A program made the translations under genes and the position numbers. Below the pieces are notes generated by a model. It ran no database searches. It had not been told where the DNA came from and saw nothing but the letters and a program-made list of their open reading frames with translations. DNA of 64,000 nt from Cervus elaphus (taxonomy: Eukaryota > Chordata > Mammalia > Artiodactyla > Cervidae), in contig NC_057841.1 of the NCBI RefSeq assembly GCF_910594005.1, positions 14,741,001-14,805,000 of the forward strand. Reading direction: 5' to 3'. Shown here piece after piece: positions 25,524-38,359 of this stretch (the first letter of the stretch is position 1; each line of letters starts with the position of its first letter).

Positions 25524-25647
25524 ATACCATACTCTACATTTTATTTAATATTTACACATATGTCTAGATACTGGCACTGATATTAAATCCAAGCAAGCTA
25601 ACATGATTCAGAGTAATAGCGTGCTTTTTTTCTATATGGACCTGTTA

Positions 25648-25795
25648 TGCATGGGGGGATAGGAGGGAGACTCCGGTTGGGAATTATATGTATCCTTATA
25701 GCTGATACATTTTGTTGTACAGAAGAAACCAACACGGCATGTAAAGCAGTTATCCTCCAATTAAAAATAAAAATTTAAAAAATAAAGAAATACAG
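25648..25795 (+). mobile_element. L1 3' end
   Basis: L1 3' UTR terminal sequence: 'ttgggaattatatgtatcct', 'ttgttgtacagaagaaacca', 'agttatcctccaattaaaaa', then an A-rich tail. Confidence 0.8.
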
Positions 25796-26687
25796 ATTCA
25801 TAGTCCTGTATTCACCTGATTGGAAAATAAAACCAGGAGTGCTGACGCAGGTCAGAAATGTCGCTGGCTATCTCTCTAGGGCCCATTTCAGACATATTAA
25901 TTGATAGCAGTTTTCCTTGTTAGCCTGAACTCAGCCCTGGGTATCTCTCAGTCTGACACTGCTGACAGCTGCCAACACTCTTCAATCAAAAGTGGACCAT
26001 TATTTGCAACATTTTTTCCCTTCCCCTGAAATGTACGACCACTATAGGAAATTTGGAATATGGAAGATCGCAAACAAAGCCACAATAGTTCATCATTCAG
26101 AGATGCTTACTGCCACCGTTTCAATTCTTCCATTTTTACATTGAGTTTCAAATGACAGAGTATTATATTCCTGTTTTGTTATGATACAGAGGTATGCAAT
26201 AGTGATAACTTAACTTTTAAATATTTCAATCATGTGCTTAATCTGAAAAAAATAACAAGTTATAACAATCATTCAAGTTTAATGGATATTATGTTTTGAT
26301 ATCTTTAGGTTGTATCAGAGGAGAAAAACGTCACAGATATTTCTAAACTTCAAATGTTAAACTGGTTTTTCTTTCTCTTAACTATCATACTAAATTTCGC
26401 GTGTTATTTTTATTTTCCTAGACTTATTTTAGAAAGTCAGTTTATGAGAATAATTTATAATGTATCATCTTATAATTTTGAAACATTTGGTATCATATGG
26501 TGCCTTAATTCAAACTTTGATTTTTTTAATACATTTTTTCTACATAATTCAGTTTATATTTGCCTCTAAGTGGACAAATTTAAAAATTTTTTTGAGGTAT
26601 AAAGTGTTAAAAAAAATAGCTGTTAGTTTATAGATTCAACTAGCTTTCAAATATATACTAAATTTGGGCAAATTATCTCCACTGTGT
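25796..26687. other. Gene-free DNA
   Basis: No recognisable exon or named repeat. Confidence 0.45.
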
Positions 26688-26901
26688 CCGTGTATGTGCT
26701 CAGTCATGTCTAACTCTTTGTGACCCCGTGGACTGTAGTCTGCCAAAGTTCTCTGTCCATGGAATATTCCAGGCAAGAATATTGGAGAGGGTTGTCATTT
26801 TCTTCTCCAGGAAATCTTCCTGATGAAGAGAGCAAACCCGTCTTTTGTGTTTCCTGCACTGCAGGTGAATTCTTTACCTTTGAGCCACCTGGTATGCCCA
26901 T
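26688..26901 (-). mobile_element. Bov-tA SINE, minus strand
   Basis: A full minus-strand element, moderately diverged: 'gctcagtcatgtctaactct' at the BovA end and 'gagccacctggtatgccc' at the tRNA-like head. Confidence 0.9.
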
Positions 26902-27460
26902 TCAATGGTTGCCCAAATTTTTAATTTCATTAACTTATTATGGGAGTTCTGTTTTCTGTATATTTTCATCAACTGCTGGTACTAAAATTTTTAATACTTT
27001 CTGTGCATCATATTGATTTTACAAATATAAAATAAATCACTGTTATTTTTGTTGTTGAAAATATGTTTTAAATACAGTTAAAAATGCAGTGCAAATACTC
27101 ATTAACCAATTTCAAGAATATTAATTATCAGGAGGACCAAAATTTATCAGTTGTTGACCAGAACAACAACGACTAGCAAAATTAGCAATATTTTTATTTA
27201 TCACCTAGTAACCAATTCATATTAAATATTACAGATTCATAAAAATGTAAGGATAAGAATGTGTTTATACAAATCAAGATCTAGACAGTGTCCTCACTTT
27301 ACACTTGCTCTTGTATCTTAAACATCTTTTAATCGAGCCCAATATCTTCTTTAAAACCCCACACTTTTTTTGTCAAACTACAACATGCTGAAGCCTCCCC
27401 AGCCCCATCCCTCTAGTTGTCACAGAGCACACAGGAAATTCCCACTGGCACTTTACATGT
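26902..27460. other. Gene-free DNA
   Basis: No recognisable exon or named repeat. Confidence 0.45.
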
Positions 27461-27672
27461 GCTAATGCATATATTTCAATGCGAAAGGACAGACTTTTGG
27501 ACTCAGTAGCAGAAGGGGAGAGTGGGGATCTTCCCAACCCAGGGATCGAACCTGGGTCTCCTGCATTGCTCATTTATTCTTTACTGTCTGAGCCAGCAGG
27601 GAAGCCCTAATGCATATGTTTCAGCGCAAAAGAACAGACTTTTGGATGCAATGGTGGCGAGGAGAGTGTAGG
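27461..27672 (-). repeat. SINE head between two ~65-bp direct repeats
   Basis: A minus-strand tRNA-Glu SINE head (about 27526-27606) is bracketed by two diverged copies of the same unit, about 27461-27525 and 27608-27672. Both copies share 'ctaatgcatat' near the start, 'acagacttttgga' in the middle and 'ggagagtg' at the end. This is far longer than a normal target duplication. Confidence 0.75.
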
Positions 27673-27714
27673 AAGATTTGAGAGAGTAGCATTGAAATAA
27701 ATCAGATTTTTTAA

Positions 27715-28360
27715 GCAGCAGTAGTGAGGCATAACTGACAGAACAAACCACACATATTCAGATTGATTTGGGTTTCCTTGACGATATTTATGCTTCTGTG
27801 AGACCATCATCACAATCAAGATAATGAACAAAGCCATCACCTCTTGATTTTCTCTTAAGACCGTCGGTATTCCCTCTTTCTTCTTCTTCTCCAGCTCCAT
27901 GCTCTCTCAAGAACTTACCTGTTTTCTGTCATTGTAATACGTTTGAATTTCCTAGAATTATATACAGATAGAAGCATGCAATCTGAATTATCTTTTGTCA
28001 AGCTTCTTTTAATTCAGCCTAGCTATTGGCGATGTTACTTTGTGCATCAATAGTTCATTTATTTTTACTACTGAGCACTATTACACCCCATGGATAGACT
28101 ACACTTAATACATTGAATTGTTGATAGGCATTTGATTTGCAGTCAGTTGGGCTATTTTAAATAAAGCTGCTTTAAACATTCTGGTAAATATCTTTGCATG
28201 GATGTGTAATTTTATTCATCTGGGGCAAATATCTTGAGGGTAGAATGGCTGGGTCACATGGTTGGTACATGTTTAAGTTTTTAACCTAAAAATCTGTTTT
28301 CTACACCGGTTGTGCCAGCTTGCATTCCCACCAGCAGTGTGTAAAAACTATATCCCATTT
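27715..28360 (-). mobile_element. Old L1 3' part, minus strand
   Basis: The complement of L1 ORF2-end and 3' UTR text is recognisable: 'caatcaagataatgaac', 'ggctattttaaataaagctg', 'gaatggctgggtcacatgg', 'cattcccaccagcagtgtg'. It is heavily diverged and carries a gap relative to full elements. Confidence 0.75.
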
Positions 28361-28429
28361 TGTGCTGTGGTCTATAGTCTTAATTATTTTACATTGATTG
28401 ATTATGCTTTAAAATTTTTTTTTATATTC

Positions 28430-29950
28430 TCAGGGATTTTTATTGTTCAATGGGCATTTCAATAGAGGAGGCCAGTGTTAACTGCTCCACAATTATAACT
28501 ATTTACTTCTCCTTAGTTCTATTGATATTTGCTTCATGTATTCTAAAGCTCTGATATTAAGTTCAGTTATGTTTAGGAATGTTAGGCCTGTTTGATAAAT
28601 TTCCTTTTATAATCTTTATAAATGCTCTTGTTATGTCAGATGATATACCTCTTATCTTGAGGTCTTATTTCTGAGATACTGATACAGCATTTCAGTTAAT
28701 TTATGATTATTATTTTATGGTATATTTTTCTCCTCCTTGTCCTTACAAGCTATCCATGTATTTATAATTACATGATTTGTTTAGTACATTGTTGGGTTAC
28801 GTTTTTAAATCCCAAACTGACAAACACTACATGTTATTTATAGTGTTTTATTATGTCTTTTTACTGCAGTGATTCATTTGGTTGAATTTGCTATACAATC
28901 TTCAGTTTGCTTCTTCCCTCGCATTCTCCTCTTTATTATTGCACTAATAAAAAATTTCTAGAATCTTACTTTCCCTTTATTGGTCACATGATATGGCATT
29001 TTGTTTATTTTTAGTGATTGCTCTGCTGAATTTGGTGTGCACCCGTCATTTCTCACAGCTGCCTACTTGAGCAATTACTACATCACTTTACCTATAATAT
29101 AAGAAGCTGAATAACAGATAGTGTAATTTCCCACATCCCTTTATTTTCACCATTATCATCGTTGATTTTATTCTACATGTTATATACCCGGTAATATTGT
29201 TACTAATTTATAAATAGTAGATATTTTTAAAGTATTAATAAAAATGCAAAACAGCTTTTTGTAATTATCTATACATATTTAATATTTCCTTCTAATTCAT
29301 TACTTGATGTTGGTCCACGTGTCCTTCATTCTGAAGAGTCTCTAGTTAATAGTTCTATAGTGCAGTGGTGCTGTTGATTACTTCCCCTAACTTGCTGTAT
29401 ATCACCCTTATTTTGAAGGATATATAATTATAGGTTTGCAAGTTTTTCTCTCAGAACTTTTTGTCTGTCATTCTCTTTTCATCAGTTATTTCTGATGAGC
29501 ATTTAATGGACATTCTCATTGTTTCCCTTTTTATCTTTACATTTTTAGTCATTTTACAATACCATGATTTTGTTTGGTTTTTTCCTTACTTGTTTGTTGA
29601 GTGTCTTTTTAAGTGTGATATTGTTCTGCAGACTTGAAAAACCATTGGTTATTATTATTTTCTCTCCTTTCTCTTTTGGACTCCAATTATATAGATGTTA
29701 TACTATTTGAAATTGTTCCATAGTTATTGAAATTCTCTTTATTTTTAAAAATTATTTTTTCTGCTGCTGCTATTATCTCTCTACTTTAATTTGAATAATT
29801 AAAAAAATAATCTTTAAAGTCAATGGTATTTTCTTATATAATGTTCAATCTTTTGATATAACCATTTTGATTTTAGATATCATATCATTCAGTTCTAGGA
29901 GTTTCTTTTTTTTTTTTTTTTTGGTTTTTCTTTCTTTGTTATGTTGCATT
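28430..29950 (-). mobile_element. Probable ancient L1/HAL1-like remnant
   Basis: The T-rich plus strand shows scattered blocks resembling the complement of an old L1/HAL1 body, for example 'tttctctcagaactttttgt' and 'agttatttctgatgagcatt'. No frame survives. It could also be several independent fragments. Confidence 0.45.
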
Positions 29951-32149
29951 ATGTGGTCACTAAAATATTTGATTTAGACAGTTATCATCAATAACTGGCA
30001 AAACTTTAAGGGAAAGAGTGATGAGGAAATTCATAATAAATGATTCAAGTGCCAGGACATGAAGCTAATAATGAAACTTAGGAACAAGAACAACATCAAG
30101 ACTGGAAATAAAACGTGACAAAACTAAGAAATTTTTGCCTTCACATATCAAGCAATATGAAATGTAGAGTATCAGTTATGAGTATTGTTGACAAATATGT
30201 AAAGGTGCCTCTAATCAAGATTCTACTAATTTAAAGTAAATAAAGAAATATATTAAACCACACTGTGGGGATGTAGTCAGAAAAATCCATAATGTGGGAA
30301 AATCTATAGGATCAATTACTTTTCTCAACACATAAATGGAAAAAAAAGTTAAATTTAGAGTGATGAGATGTGAATTAACTGAGATTTAACTAATGTCTCA
30401 ACAAACTACATGGTGTGGAAATAGCTGTATCTTGACTCAAAGATGTTTAAATAATTTTAATTTGAGTATTGCTTGAATATTTGATTATATTGAAGACATT
30501 CTTAATTTTTAGTAGTCAATTTTGATTTTTAAAAAGGTACACACACACATATATAGCATGTGTGCCCAAGTTTGCTTGTGTGTGTCATTAAAATGATAGG
30601 ACATTTCAAATTGTTTTTAATATCAGAAGATAGCCATGTATACAGATTAAGCAAGATTGATCATGTCTTGATAATTTTGAACCTAAATGATGGCGTATAG
30701 CTGTTCATTATACTATTCTATGCTTAGATGTATGAAGATATCGTAATATAAACTTAACTTTATAAAGTTTACCTGACATTTTAAGTGTAACACATATCAC
30801 TGTTAGTGATAGTTTTCCAAATTTATGCAAAGTATCTTTTCATAAAGAAAACTGTACTTGTTACAAATGTTTTCATTATTCATTGCTATCAGAAATATGT
30901 GTTTTATCAATTTCTAGTCAACAGACATAATTAAAATTTCAAATATTGAACATAAGAGTAAAATTAATCTCAATTTTTACCTCAGGTGAATTTTTTCTTG
31001 ATTTTCATTAAGTAAACTTATAACAAAGAATACATCTGCTTGAAGGAATTAGAGAGGGACCATGGAATTCCCATTAACAACAGTATGTTCTTTGTTAATT
31101 AGCCTTTTTTAACAACTCTTACTAACAAGAGCCAAAGACCTAAGAAATCTGTCAGGGACAATCAAAGATATGTGGAGAAAATTCAAGCAAGGTCATATGA
31201 AAAACTCCTAACTGAGAAAGATTTTATGACTTTTATGTTGATTAGGGCATTATTAGATCTGACAAAACTATTTTTCTTCCTTAATCCCAAACAAATCCAA
31301 TTTGGTTATATGAAGACTATGTAAATATGGGAAATGCAAAGTTATTCTGTTTCATTTAAAGGTGAGAATTACCAATCATTTCATGGAGAGTTGGTATGAT
31401 CAGTATCAGGTAAATGGAAAGTTCTAAATTGAAAAGTCCTTAGCTTTTTTTTTTTGTCATAATATTTAAATACTAAAAGATACCTTTCATCTCCATTTTA
31501 CTTATTATAAACATTCAGCCATGTTACCCAAGCACTGTAATTTTTATTTTATTTTCTATAAATGGCTTTGTTTCTTTGTTAAGATAAAAAACATTTCTTT
31601 GGTATATATTTGCAGTATAAAAATATCTTAGAGTTTCTATCCACAAAGTGTTTCATAACATCAGTATTATGAATTAGTATAAAATTTTAAGTACCCAGAT
31701 CTTAATTTGAATTTTCTTTTTATTTAATATTTAATTAGCTATGTAAAGTAACATAATTTGAGAAACGGAATGAGAAAATATTTCTATTGAAAAGGAGAAG
31801 AAATGTCACATTGTCGCCTGGTTTGATAGTTGATTTAATGGAATAGTTTGAGTTTTACTGAAATAGAGAGAAGTAAGCGGGTTAAACTTTTAAAAACATA
31901 TCAGTGGTAGTTATCAGTCAAGGAGATTTCTAGGGCAACTTTTCCACCTTCAGGCAGATTTATGACAATAACTAAGCAGAAATTTGTAATTGTTCTGTTC
32001 AAATTATTGCTACAAAATATGATTAACTAGCTTACCTGGAAAATAAATGCATATTTTGTCCCATTTTCACAGATGCAAAAGTTGTACCATGCCTTCGATA
32101 ATTCTGTGAGAAGTGTGTGTGTGTGTGTTTTAGGCAATTCAGAAGAATA
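29951..32149. other. Gene-free AT-rich DNA upstream of CDH19 coding exon 1
   Basis: No exon or named repeat. A short GT-run lies at about 32117-32129. Confidence 0.45.
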
Positions 32150-32455
32150 TATTTATTTATTTTTTTAAATTTATTTATTTTAATTGGAAGCTAATTACTT
32201 TGCAATATTGTAGTGGTTTTTGCCATACATTGACATGAATCAGCCATGGATTTACATGTGTTCCCCATCCTGAACCCCCCTCCCACCTCCCTCCCCATCC
32301 CATCCCTCTGGGTCACCCCAGTGCACCAGCCCCGAGCACTTGTCTCATGCATCCAACCTGGACTGGCGATCTGTTTCACATATGATAATATACATGTTTC
32401 AATGCTATCCTCTCAGATCATCCCACCCTCGCCTTCTCCCACAGAGTCAAAGTGT
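32150..32455 (-). mobile_element. Ruminant L1 3' UTR, minus strand, next to the CDH19 start-codon exon
   Basis: The complement of the ruminant L1 3' UTR starts with a T-rich stretch (the poly-A side) and continues with 'gcaatattgtagtggttttt', 'catgtgttccccatcctgaa', 'ctggactggcgatctgtttc' and 'gataatatacatgtttcaat'. Its 5'-truncated edge near 32455 lies only about 42 bp from the AG that precedes the first coding exon. Confidence 0.85.
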
Positions 32456-32497
32456 TATTTTTTAAATGTCAAAATATTGTTTTATTCTGTTCTCTAG

Positions 32498-32602
32498 GAA
32501 TATGAAAGATACGTAAGAGTTGAAAATATTACAAGGGAGCTTATGAGTTTTGTTTGCAGCACACTGTCTCCTCTGAAGAGTACCAGTTGAAATCCAGAGA
32601 AA
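32498..32602 (+). other. CDH19 5' UTR part of the start-codon exon
   Basis: A pyrimidine-rich run ending 'tctctag' (AG at 32496-32497) is a good splice acceptor about 105 bp before the ATG. A second possible acceptor, 'tttgtttgcag', ends at 32559. One of the two most likely starts this exon, which means an upstream untranslated exon exists. Confidence 0.55.
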
Positions 32603-32797
32603 ATGAATTGTTGGTTATTGCTGCCTTTTATGTTGGGAATTCCTCTCCTATGGCCTTGCATTGTAGCAGCAGAAAACTCTAAAACAGAGGAGGTGAGGCA
32701 CCCAACGGGATCTCATTTGAGAATCAGGCGTGGCTGGATGTGGAACCAGTTTTTTGTACCAGAGGAAATGAACAAGACCAGACATCACATTGGCCAG
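32603..32797 (+). CDS. CDH19: Cadherin-19, coding exon 1 (residues 1-65)
   Basis: CDH19 is a type II classical cadherin, a calcium-dependent homophilic adhesion protein of the plasma membrane, known chiefly from neural-crest and Schwann-lineage cells. This exon begins at the only in-frame ATG. It encodes a signal peptide with a hydrophobic core (about residues 4-22) and a very short propeptide ending in a furin-type RIRR site at 40-43. Mature EC1 then starts GWMWNQFF, carrying the two tryptophans (W2 and W4 of the mature protein) that type II cadherins swap between partners. An NKT glycosylation sequon is at 57. The donor is CAG followed by GTACTG, phase 0. The order and wording match human CDH19 as I remember it. 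Confidence 0.93.
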
Positions 32798-34784
32798 GTA
32801 CTGATTTTCTGAAAGTGCTACTGGAAATAACCTTGTAAATCTAATCGAATGCGTTGAGGAAACTTCCGTATTTGATGAATTTTTCATCTTCTCAGTGGAA
32901 CTATTAGAAAGGCTCAAACAACAGCATACTGATTGTTTCATATTTGCAAACACCTGAAATAGTCACAGAACTTGAAGAATAGGGAAAGCTCTGCTTTTCA
33001 AATTCCACTTTAGTCTCTCATGTGAAAATGCAGCATTTATCAACATCTGGAAATCTGATGGTGTTATTTTTGGTAATGGATCAAAGCAACAGTAATGTTT
33101 ACCAACAGTATTTAGCAGAATTTTCCATTATGCTAAGTGGGTGTTGATTTACCCCTCATTAAATTTTAATGAAATAGATTAATACCAAATCCTTTTACAG
33201 TCAGGTAGCTTCAAGAACCTACACACTTCATTTGATTAGTGAAGTTGAAGTAAAACCAATAATTATTTCACTTCTCTCTATAAAAACATTTTAAGAAAAT
33301 GGCATTAATGACACAAAACATTTCCTATTTATGTTTTCAGTTTTTATTCTTATTTAATTTTCTTTAAACAGAGGTAATTATAATATCATGTCCTTCTTCT
33401 CTGTAAGGCTCTTTCTCTGGATGAATGAACTGAAATAAGTTTAACCGCTAATTAACTAGCACTAAAATTTAATTGGGCCCAAAGGGTGAAGCACTCAAAA
33501 TTCATTAACTCCCTCCTTCTAGCCCTTTCAAGAGAACTTCTCTGTTAGTATGTTCTCTGGATTCCACACGAGTTCATCTAGCCTTCAGCCAAATATATGA
33601 GTACATTCAACCAATGACCTCGGCTAGGATTTTAGGCCGATTTCAGTCATTGGTGTGTGTGTGTGTACCTGCTATAAGTAATATTTCTCATACCTTTTTT
33701 GACTTTTAGTGGTAAGGCTCTAAGGGAAGCACATCAATGCAATCAGAATGAGGACTGGTGATGTGATTAATTCACATTTTCTTGTTTCTTTTTTTTTTTT
33801 TTTGCTCATTACAGATAACTTCCATTTCCTCCTTTCATATAGCATTTAGCTTTGTTTTTCATTTTGTAAAAATATTTATGAAAATATTCTAACAGATATC
33901 TTTCCTCTAAACAACCTCATTAGGCTTAAACAACATACAGGCAACTGTTTAAAAGAAAGTAATAGTGAATATTTACATGTTTGTAGTGACAGAGCTGGTA
34001 AAAAGACAATGTAGTTGACATGTCCAAAATCACTTTCTTTTTGATATATTTGTTAAAAGGGGTTAAAATTTGGAAGCACAATTAAGGAAAGATTCAGTCG
34101 TATTGATTTGCCAAATTGATAGTAAATACATAATTGAAAAGAATGGTTTTGAATGGAAATATAGAATATGTATAACCATGAAATTGAAATGTGTTTAACT
34201 TAAGCATTTTGTGACATAAATAGAAAGATGTTGAAATTATGGTTTTTATTTTAATTAAATCTGAATCCTAAAAAGATCAAGCTCACTGATCTATGACAAT
34301 TAAACTGAATATACTTGAAATGCATTTATTCATGACTAAATCTGACTTTCCTTCATCATGATATTCGAACTACATTGAAATGATATTGGAAACCAGGGGC
34401 TGTGGTTCTTCTCATTTCTAATACTTATTTTAGAACATACATTTGTTTTCCTTAATTTCTTATCATTAGGGCATGTGGACTTCACTTTTATAAATAATTA
34501 AGGACTTTCAAAATTTAAGAGCTGTAATTCTTTTTTCATTATTTCCAATTTGTTTCTTTTATTGTAAAACAGTGATTCAAGAAAACACTATAATTATTAA
34601 ATTATTCATTTTGATATCTTGAGTTATTCTCCTCACATAGAAAAATGTATTAATTAGTCCAGAATAATGATACATTGTACCTTGAGCTGTGAGAAAAATT
34701 ATGAAATTAAGCTTGTATCTATTGGTTAAATGTGTACATTTTCAGAGAAGCTCTTACTTTGAAGAAGGGCATATTCATAAATAG

Positions 34785-35033
34785 TGCTCCCCAGGTGGCA
34801 CAGTGGAAAAGAATCCACCTGCCAATGCGGTAGATATGAGTTCGATCCCTGGGTCAGGAAGATCCCCTGGAGGAGGAAATAGCAAACCACACCAGTATTC
34901 TTGCCTGGAAAACTCCATGTACAGAGGAGAACATGCACACATCAGTATTCTTGCCTGGAATAACATGGACAGAGGAACCTGGTGGGCTATATTCCATGAG
35001 GTCACAAGGAGTCATACATGATTGAGCACACAC
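34785..35033 (+). mobile_element. Bov-tA SINE with internal duplication
   Basis: A plus-strand Bov-tA in CDH19 intron 1. Inside the BovA unit, 'cagtattcttgcctggaa' occurs twice (34893-34910 and 34943-34960) with a 50-bp offset, so about 50 bp is tandemly duplicated. Confidence 0.9.
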
Positions 35034-35332
35034 ACACATTCATAAATTGGAATATGAATAAGGAATCAAGAAAACCATGGATTCACGATAATTAGGAGGT
35101 TACTCTCTAATGCTTCTTTTCTTTATGTAAAATAAGTTAGATATGAAAAATCATGTAGTATTATCTATATCATAACCCTTTTTAATGTATAAAATTCAAA
35201 ATTCCATTAGCACTATGATGAATAAGCTATTTAGTGAGAGCCAAAGAATAGGTACATTTGAGAATTAAGTGGACTATATTGGAAAGAAAGAATTAGATCT
35301 AATTTGGCTAAAATTTGAGGACTAAAAGACCA

Positions 35333-35590
35333 TGTAACATAGTGGTTTCTAAGAGGGGAGGAGCTATGTAGGCAAGGGTCTGGGGTCAAACAGGGCTTTG
35401 GTCCAAATCATAATTCAACCCCCAAACCATACAACTCTGTGAAAGTTTTTGCATTTTTAAATCTCACTTCTCTTCTCTATTCAAAGAATTTATTAAGTCA
35501 ACAATATGTATTACACAATATTAGTATGAGGATTAATTGAAAAAACTAATATAAAGCAATTTTCAGATTTTATGGATGACTGAGATTATT
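35333..35590 (+). repeat. MIR-like ancient SINE
   Basis: Plus-strand order of MIR blocks: 'aacatagtggtttctaag', 'gtctggggtcaaacagggct', 'caactctgtgaaagtttttg', 'tatgaggattaattgaa'. Strongly diverged. Confidence 0.5.
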
Positions 35591-36084
35591 ATCATAGTCT
35601 CAACATGCTCCCTAATTTTCTTACTAATATTTCCATGTCTTCTATGTGTTTTTAGCCTAGAGATAGAGCATCACTATTTAAATTTATGTAAGTCATTATC
35701 TCTTTAACTGTCTCTAGATCTGGATCTAATATAAATATTTGAGAGTATGATTTTAATGACTAAAAATGTAATCATCTGAGTAAACATGAACCGACTGTGT
35801 TGTGCATAATGTATAAAAGAGACTTTGTTTTTCAATCTTTATCGTTTCTAATTGGAATCATCAATTTAGAGTAATAAAATTTGTATAGTGATTTACAGTG
35901 AAAATTCAGAGTCATCTGCCTGGTGATAGATTTTAATCTTAAACTTAACATTTCACCTCATTTAATAGAATATGGGAATTCTATGAAATTATTAGTTTGG
36001 AGAATAATTAGCAAACATGAAAATGAAACAATGAAAATATTTTAACATATCTGGACAATAAACCATCTCTCTTTGCACTTGCAG

Positions 36085-36379
36085 CTGAGATCTGATTTAG
36101 ACAAAGGAAACAACTCTTTCCAGTACAAGCTTTTGGGAGTTGGAGCTGGAAGTATTTTTGTCATTGATGAAAGAACAGGTGACATATATGCTGAACAGAA
36201 GCTTGATAGGGAGGAACGGTCCCTCTACACTCTCAGAGCCCAGGTAATCGACACCAATACTGGAAGGGCTGTGGAACCTGAGTCTGAGTTTGTCATCAGA
36301 GTGTCGGATATCAATGACAATGAACCAAAATTCCTAGATGAACCTTATGAGGCCATTGTACCAGAGATGTCTCCAGAAG
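36085..36379 (+). CDS. CDH19: Cadherin-19, coding exon 2 (residues 66-163, most of EC1)
   Basis: The acceptor is 'ctttgcacttgcag' and the donor is GAAG followed by GTACTG. The length of 295 bp equals the matching exon of type II cadherins generally, as I recall. It encodes the body of EC1, with the calcium-binding LDRE at 105-108 and the linker DINDNEP at 140-146, which coordinates calcium between EC1 and EC2. An NNS sequon starts at 74. It ends in phase 1 inside codon 164. The open frame begins 12 bases upstream in intron sequence, so the true exon start is set by the AG and not by any start codon. Confidence 0.95.
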
Positions 36380-37484
36380 GTACTGCATATTAATTTACAT
36401 CAAAGATGTACCTGTTAACAATGAAAACAGATTTAAAATTTCAAGCATATGTTTTGAACATGAATTATTTAAAGTTCTACCTGGGTACTTCCTTCTGCAA
36501 ATCTGTTAAGTTAAACATTTGAAAATTTTGACTATACACTAAAATTTTATAAGCAATGATGCTATTTATTAATAGGTAATTTGTCTTGTTAAAATATAAT
36601 TTCAGTCTTCAATAAAAAAAGGTTAAACATGTTTGAGTGATACATGAAATTATTTAACTTGTTCGCTTATTAGTTTCTTCCATATAAGAATTTACTTTCC
36701 AAAATAAACTATACTTTTGCATCTCAAAAAAACATATAAGATCATCTCCATTTAAAAATAAGAGAAACAATTTTATAAGACAAAAAATCCCTAAATTTAT
36801 TCAAACAATTGATCATGAAAACTAAAAACAAAACATTTGAAGATCTCTGTGTAGCCACATCCACTTTTAAATTCTTTTTCAAACCCAATATCACTTTAAT
36901 AAATACTTTAAGTATAAATACTTGTAAAGGAGAATGCTTTCCATGAGATATAATAATTGACTGCCTTAGAAATCAGAATTGTTTCCAATGGGGGAAAATT
37001 ATCATATAATCATACAAAGTTATCTGCTCTTTCTTTGTTAGAAAATTGTAATAAAACAACAAATAGTATATAAATTTTAATTCATAAAAAGTATTTATTT
37101 GTGATAAACTTGAATTTATTTAAGTGTGATTTATTAATGATGATTTTTAAATTATGTTAAGGTGCTTTAAAACTGCCTTATCTGAACATTTGATTCATTA
37201 TCCAGCATGTCTAAAAATGTAGATTCCATAATATACTTTCCTGATTCTTCACCTTTTAACAACTAGCAATTTAAAGACCTATTTCTACATGTATTCAGAA
37301 CATAGATTTTTAACAACAGCATAAACAAATTTAGCTGTGTAATATATATCAAGGCCAATTATCCTTAGATACAAATGATGAATTAATATTGTCCTGTCTG
37401 ATCACTAGGCAGTGATATATTTCCTTTTCTCCTTCCATCCTTATCCTCCTCCTCCTCCTTTTCCTCCTAGCTCTTTTCTTTTCC

Positions 37485-37960
37485 TTCTTCAACCAACATA
37501 TATTATAGATCTAACATGTTCTAGGAATTTTTTGTGAGACTGGGGATTCGATTGTAAAGGAAATATATGAAGTAATTGCTAGTTAACAGAGCTTATATTT
37601 TAATTATAGTGCACAAACTGTAAGCAACTATTTTAAAGAAGCCAGGTAATATTTGACCTTATATGTTATTAAACTGTTAAGTATGAGAAAATATGATGAT
37701 GGCTAATTGACTGGACAAAGTGGAGTCATTTAGGAGGTAATATTTAAAGAAAATGATCCAAAGGGGCCAGCCATGCCATGTTCTGGGAAAAAAAATTCCC
37801 ATGGCACAGTGAGGAGAACAGCAGAGGGCATGGCAATGGATGAGATCTCCTTGTTGAAGAATGTAGGTAGGGAAAAGGAAAACATTGGGGTTTCAGAACT
37901 GCTAGATATAAAGGAGTTGCCTGGTGAAGCAGAATCACCAGGCATTGGACAGTCCTATAA
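37485..37960 (+). repeat. Possible L2-like ancient repeat
   Basis: Blocks such as 'caaccaacatatattataga', 'acatgttctaggaatttttt', 'agactggggattcg' and 'acagagcttatattttaatt' follow the common mammalian pattern of an L2-type LINE end. The rest is not recognisable. Confidence 0.4.
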
Positions 37961-38359
37961 GAAAAGAAAGACATGAGAAGCGATATTGCAAAAGAAGAGA
38001 TCCTCCAGCTGCATGGAAGCTGCTGTGAGGTTGAATAAAATCAACAGATAAGGGTGATTTTTTTTCAAGCATTTGTACAAGTTTACATGTAAATTTACAT
38101 ACATAAAATACATTTTTGTAAGATGATATGTCTGATAAAGTGGGCAAAGTCAAATATCATCTTAAATTTATTTCCATAAAGTCCTTTGTAAAAACTACCT
38201 TTAAGATTAAGAGGCTATTCAGAACAACAAAGTTTATTTAAATTTTGCATATTTGAGAAAATATCTCAAGGATAATATAGGAAAACAGCATCAACTGTCA
38301 ATGTAATGGATAGAATGCAGACGTTCTATATTGTATATTTTGTTGTTATAAACTGTGCT

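Larger units (their letters stand above)
32798..36084 (+). other. CDH19 intron 1 (between coding exons 1 and 2)
   Basis: This 3,287-bp intron holds a T-run at about 33788-33804, a GT-run at about 33653-33666, one Bov-tA SINE (34785-35033) and a MIR-like remnant (about 35333-35590). Nothing exon-like was seen. Confidence 0.85.

Noticed and set aside
32191..32497. Two overlapping frames just upstream of CDH19 coding exon 1
   Set aside because: Both lie in ruminant L1 3' UTR sequence; the same text appears in the copy at 23470-23612.
32648..32953. Antisense frame over CDH19 coding exon 1
   Set aside because: It is the shadow of the coding exon and extends into intron with no recognisable domain.
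36073..36084. Possible start of the second CDH19 exon in the same open frame
   Set aside because: These 12 bases are the intron end (polypyrimidine tract and AG). The joined protein is continuous only if the exon starts at 36085.
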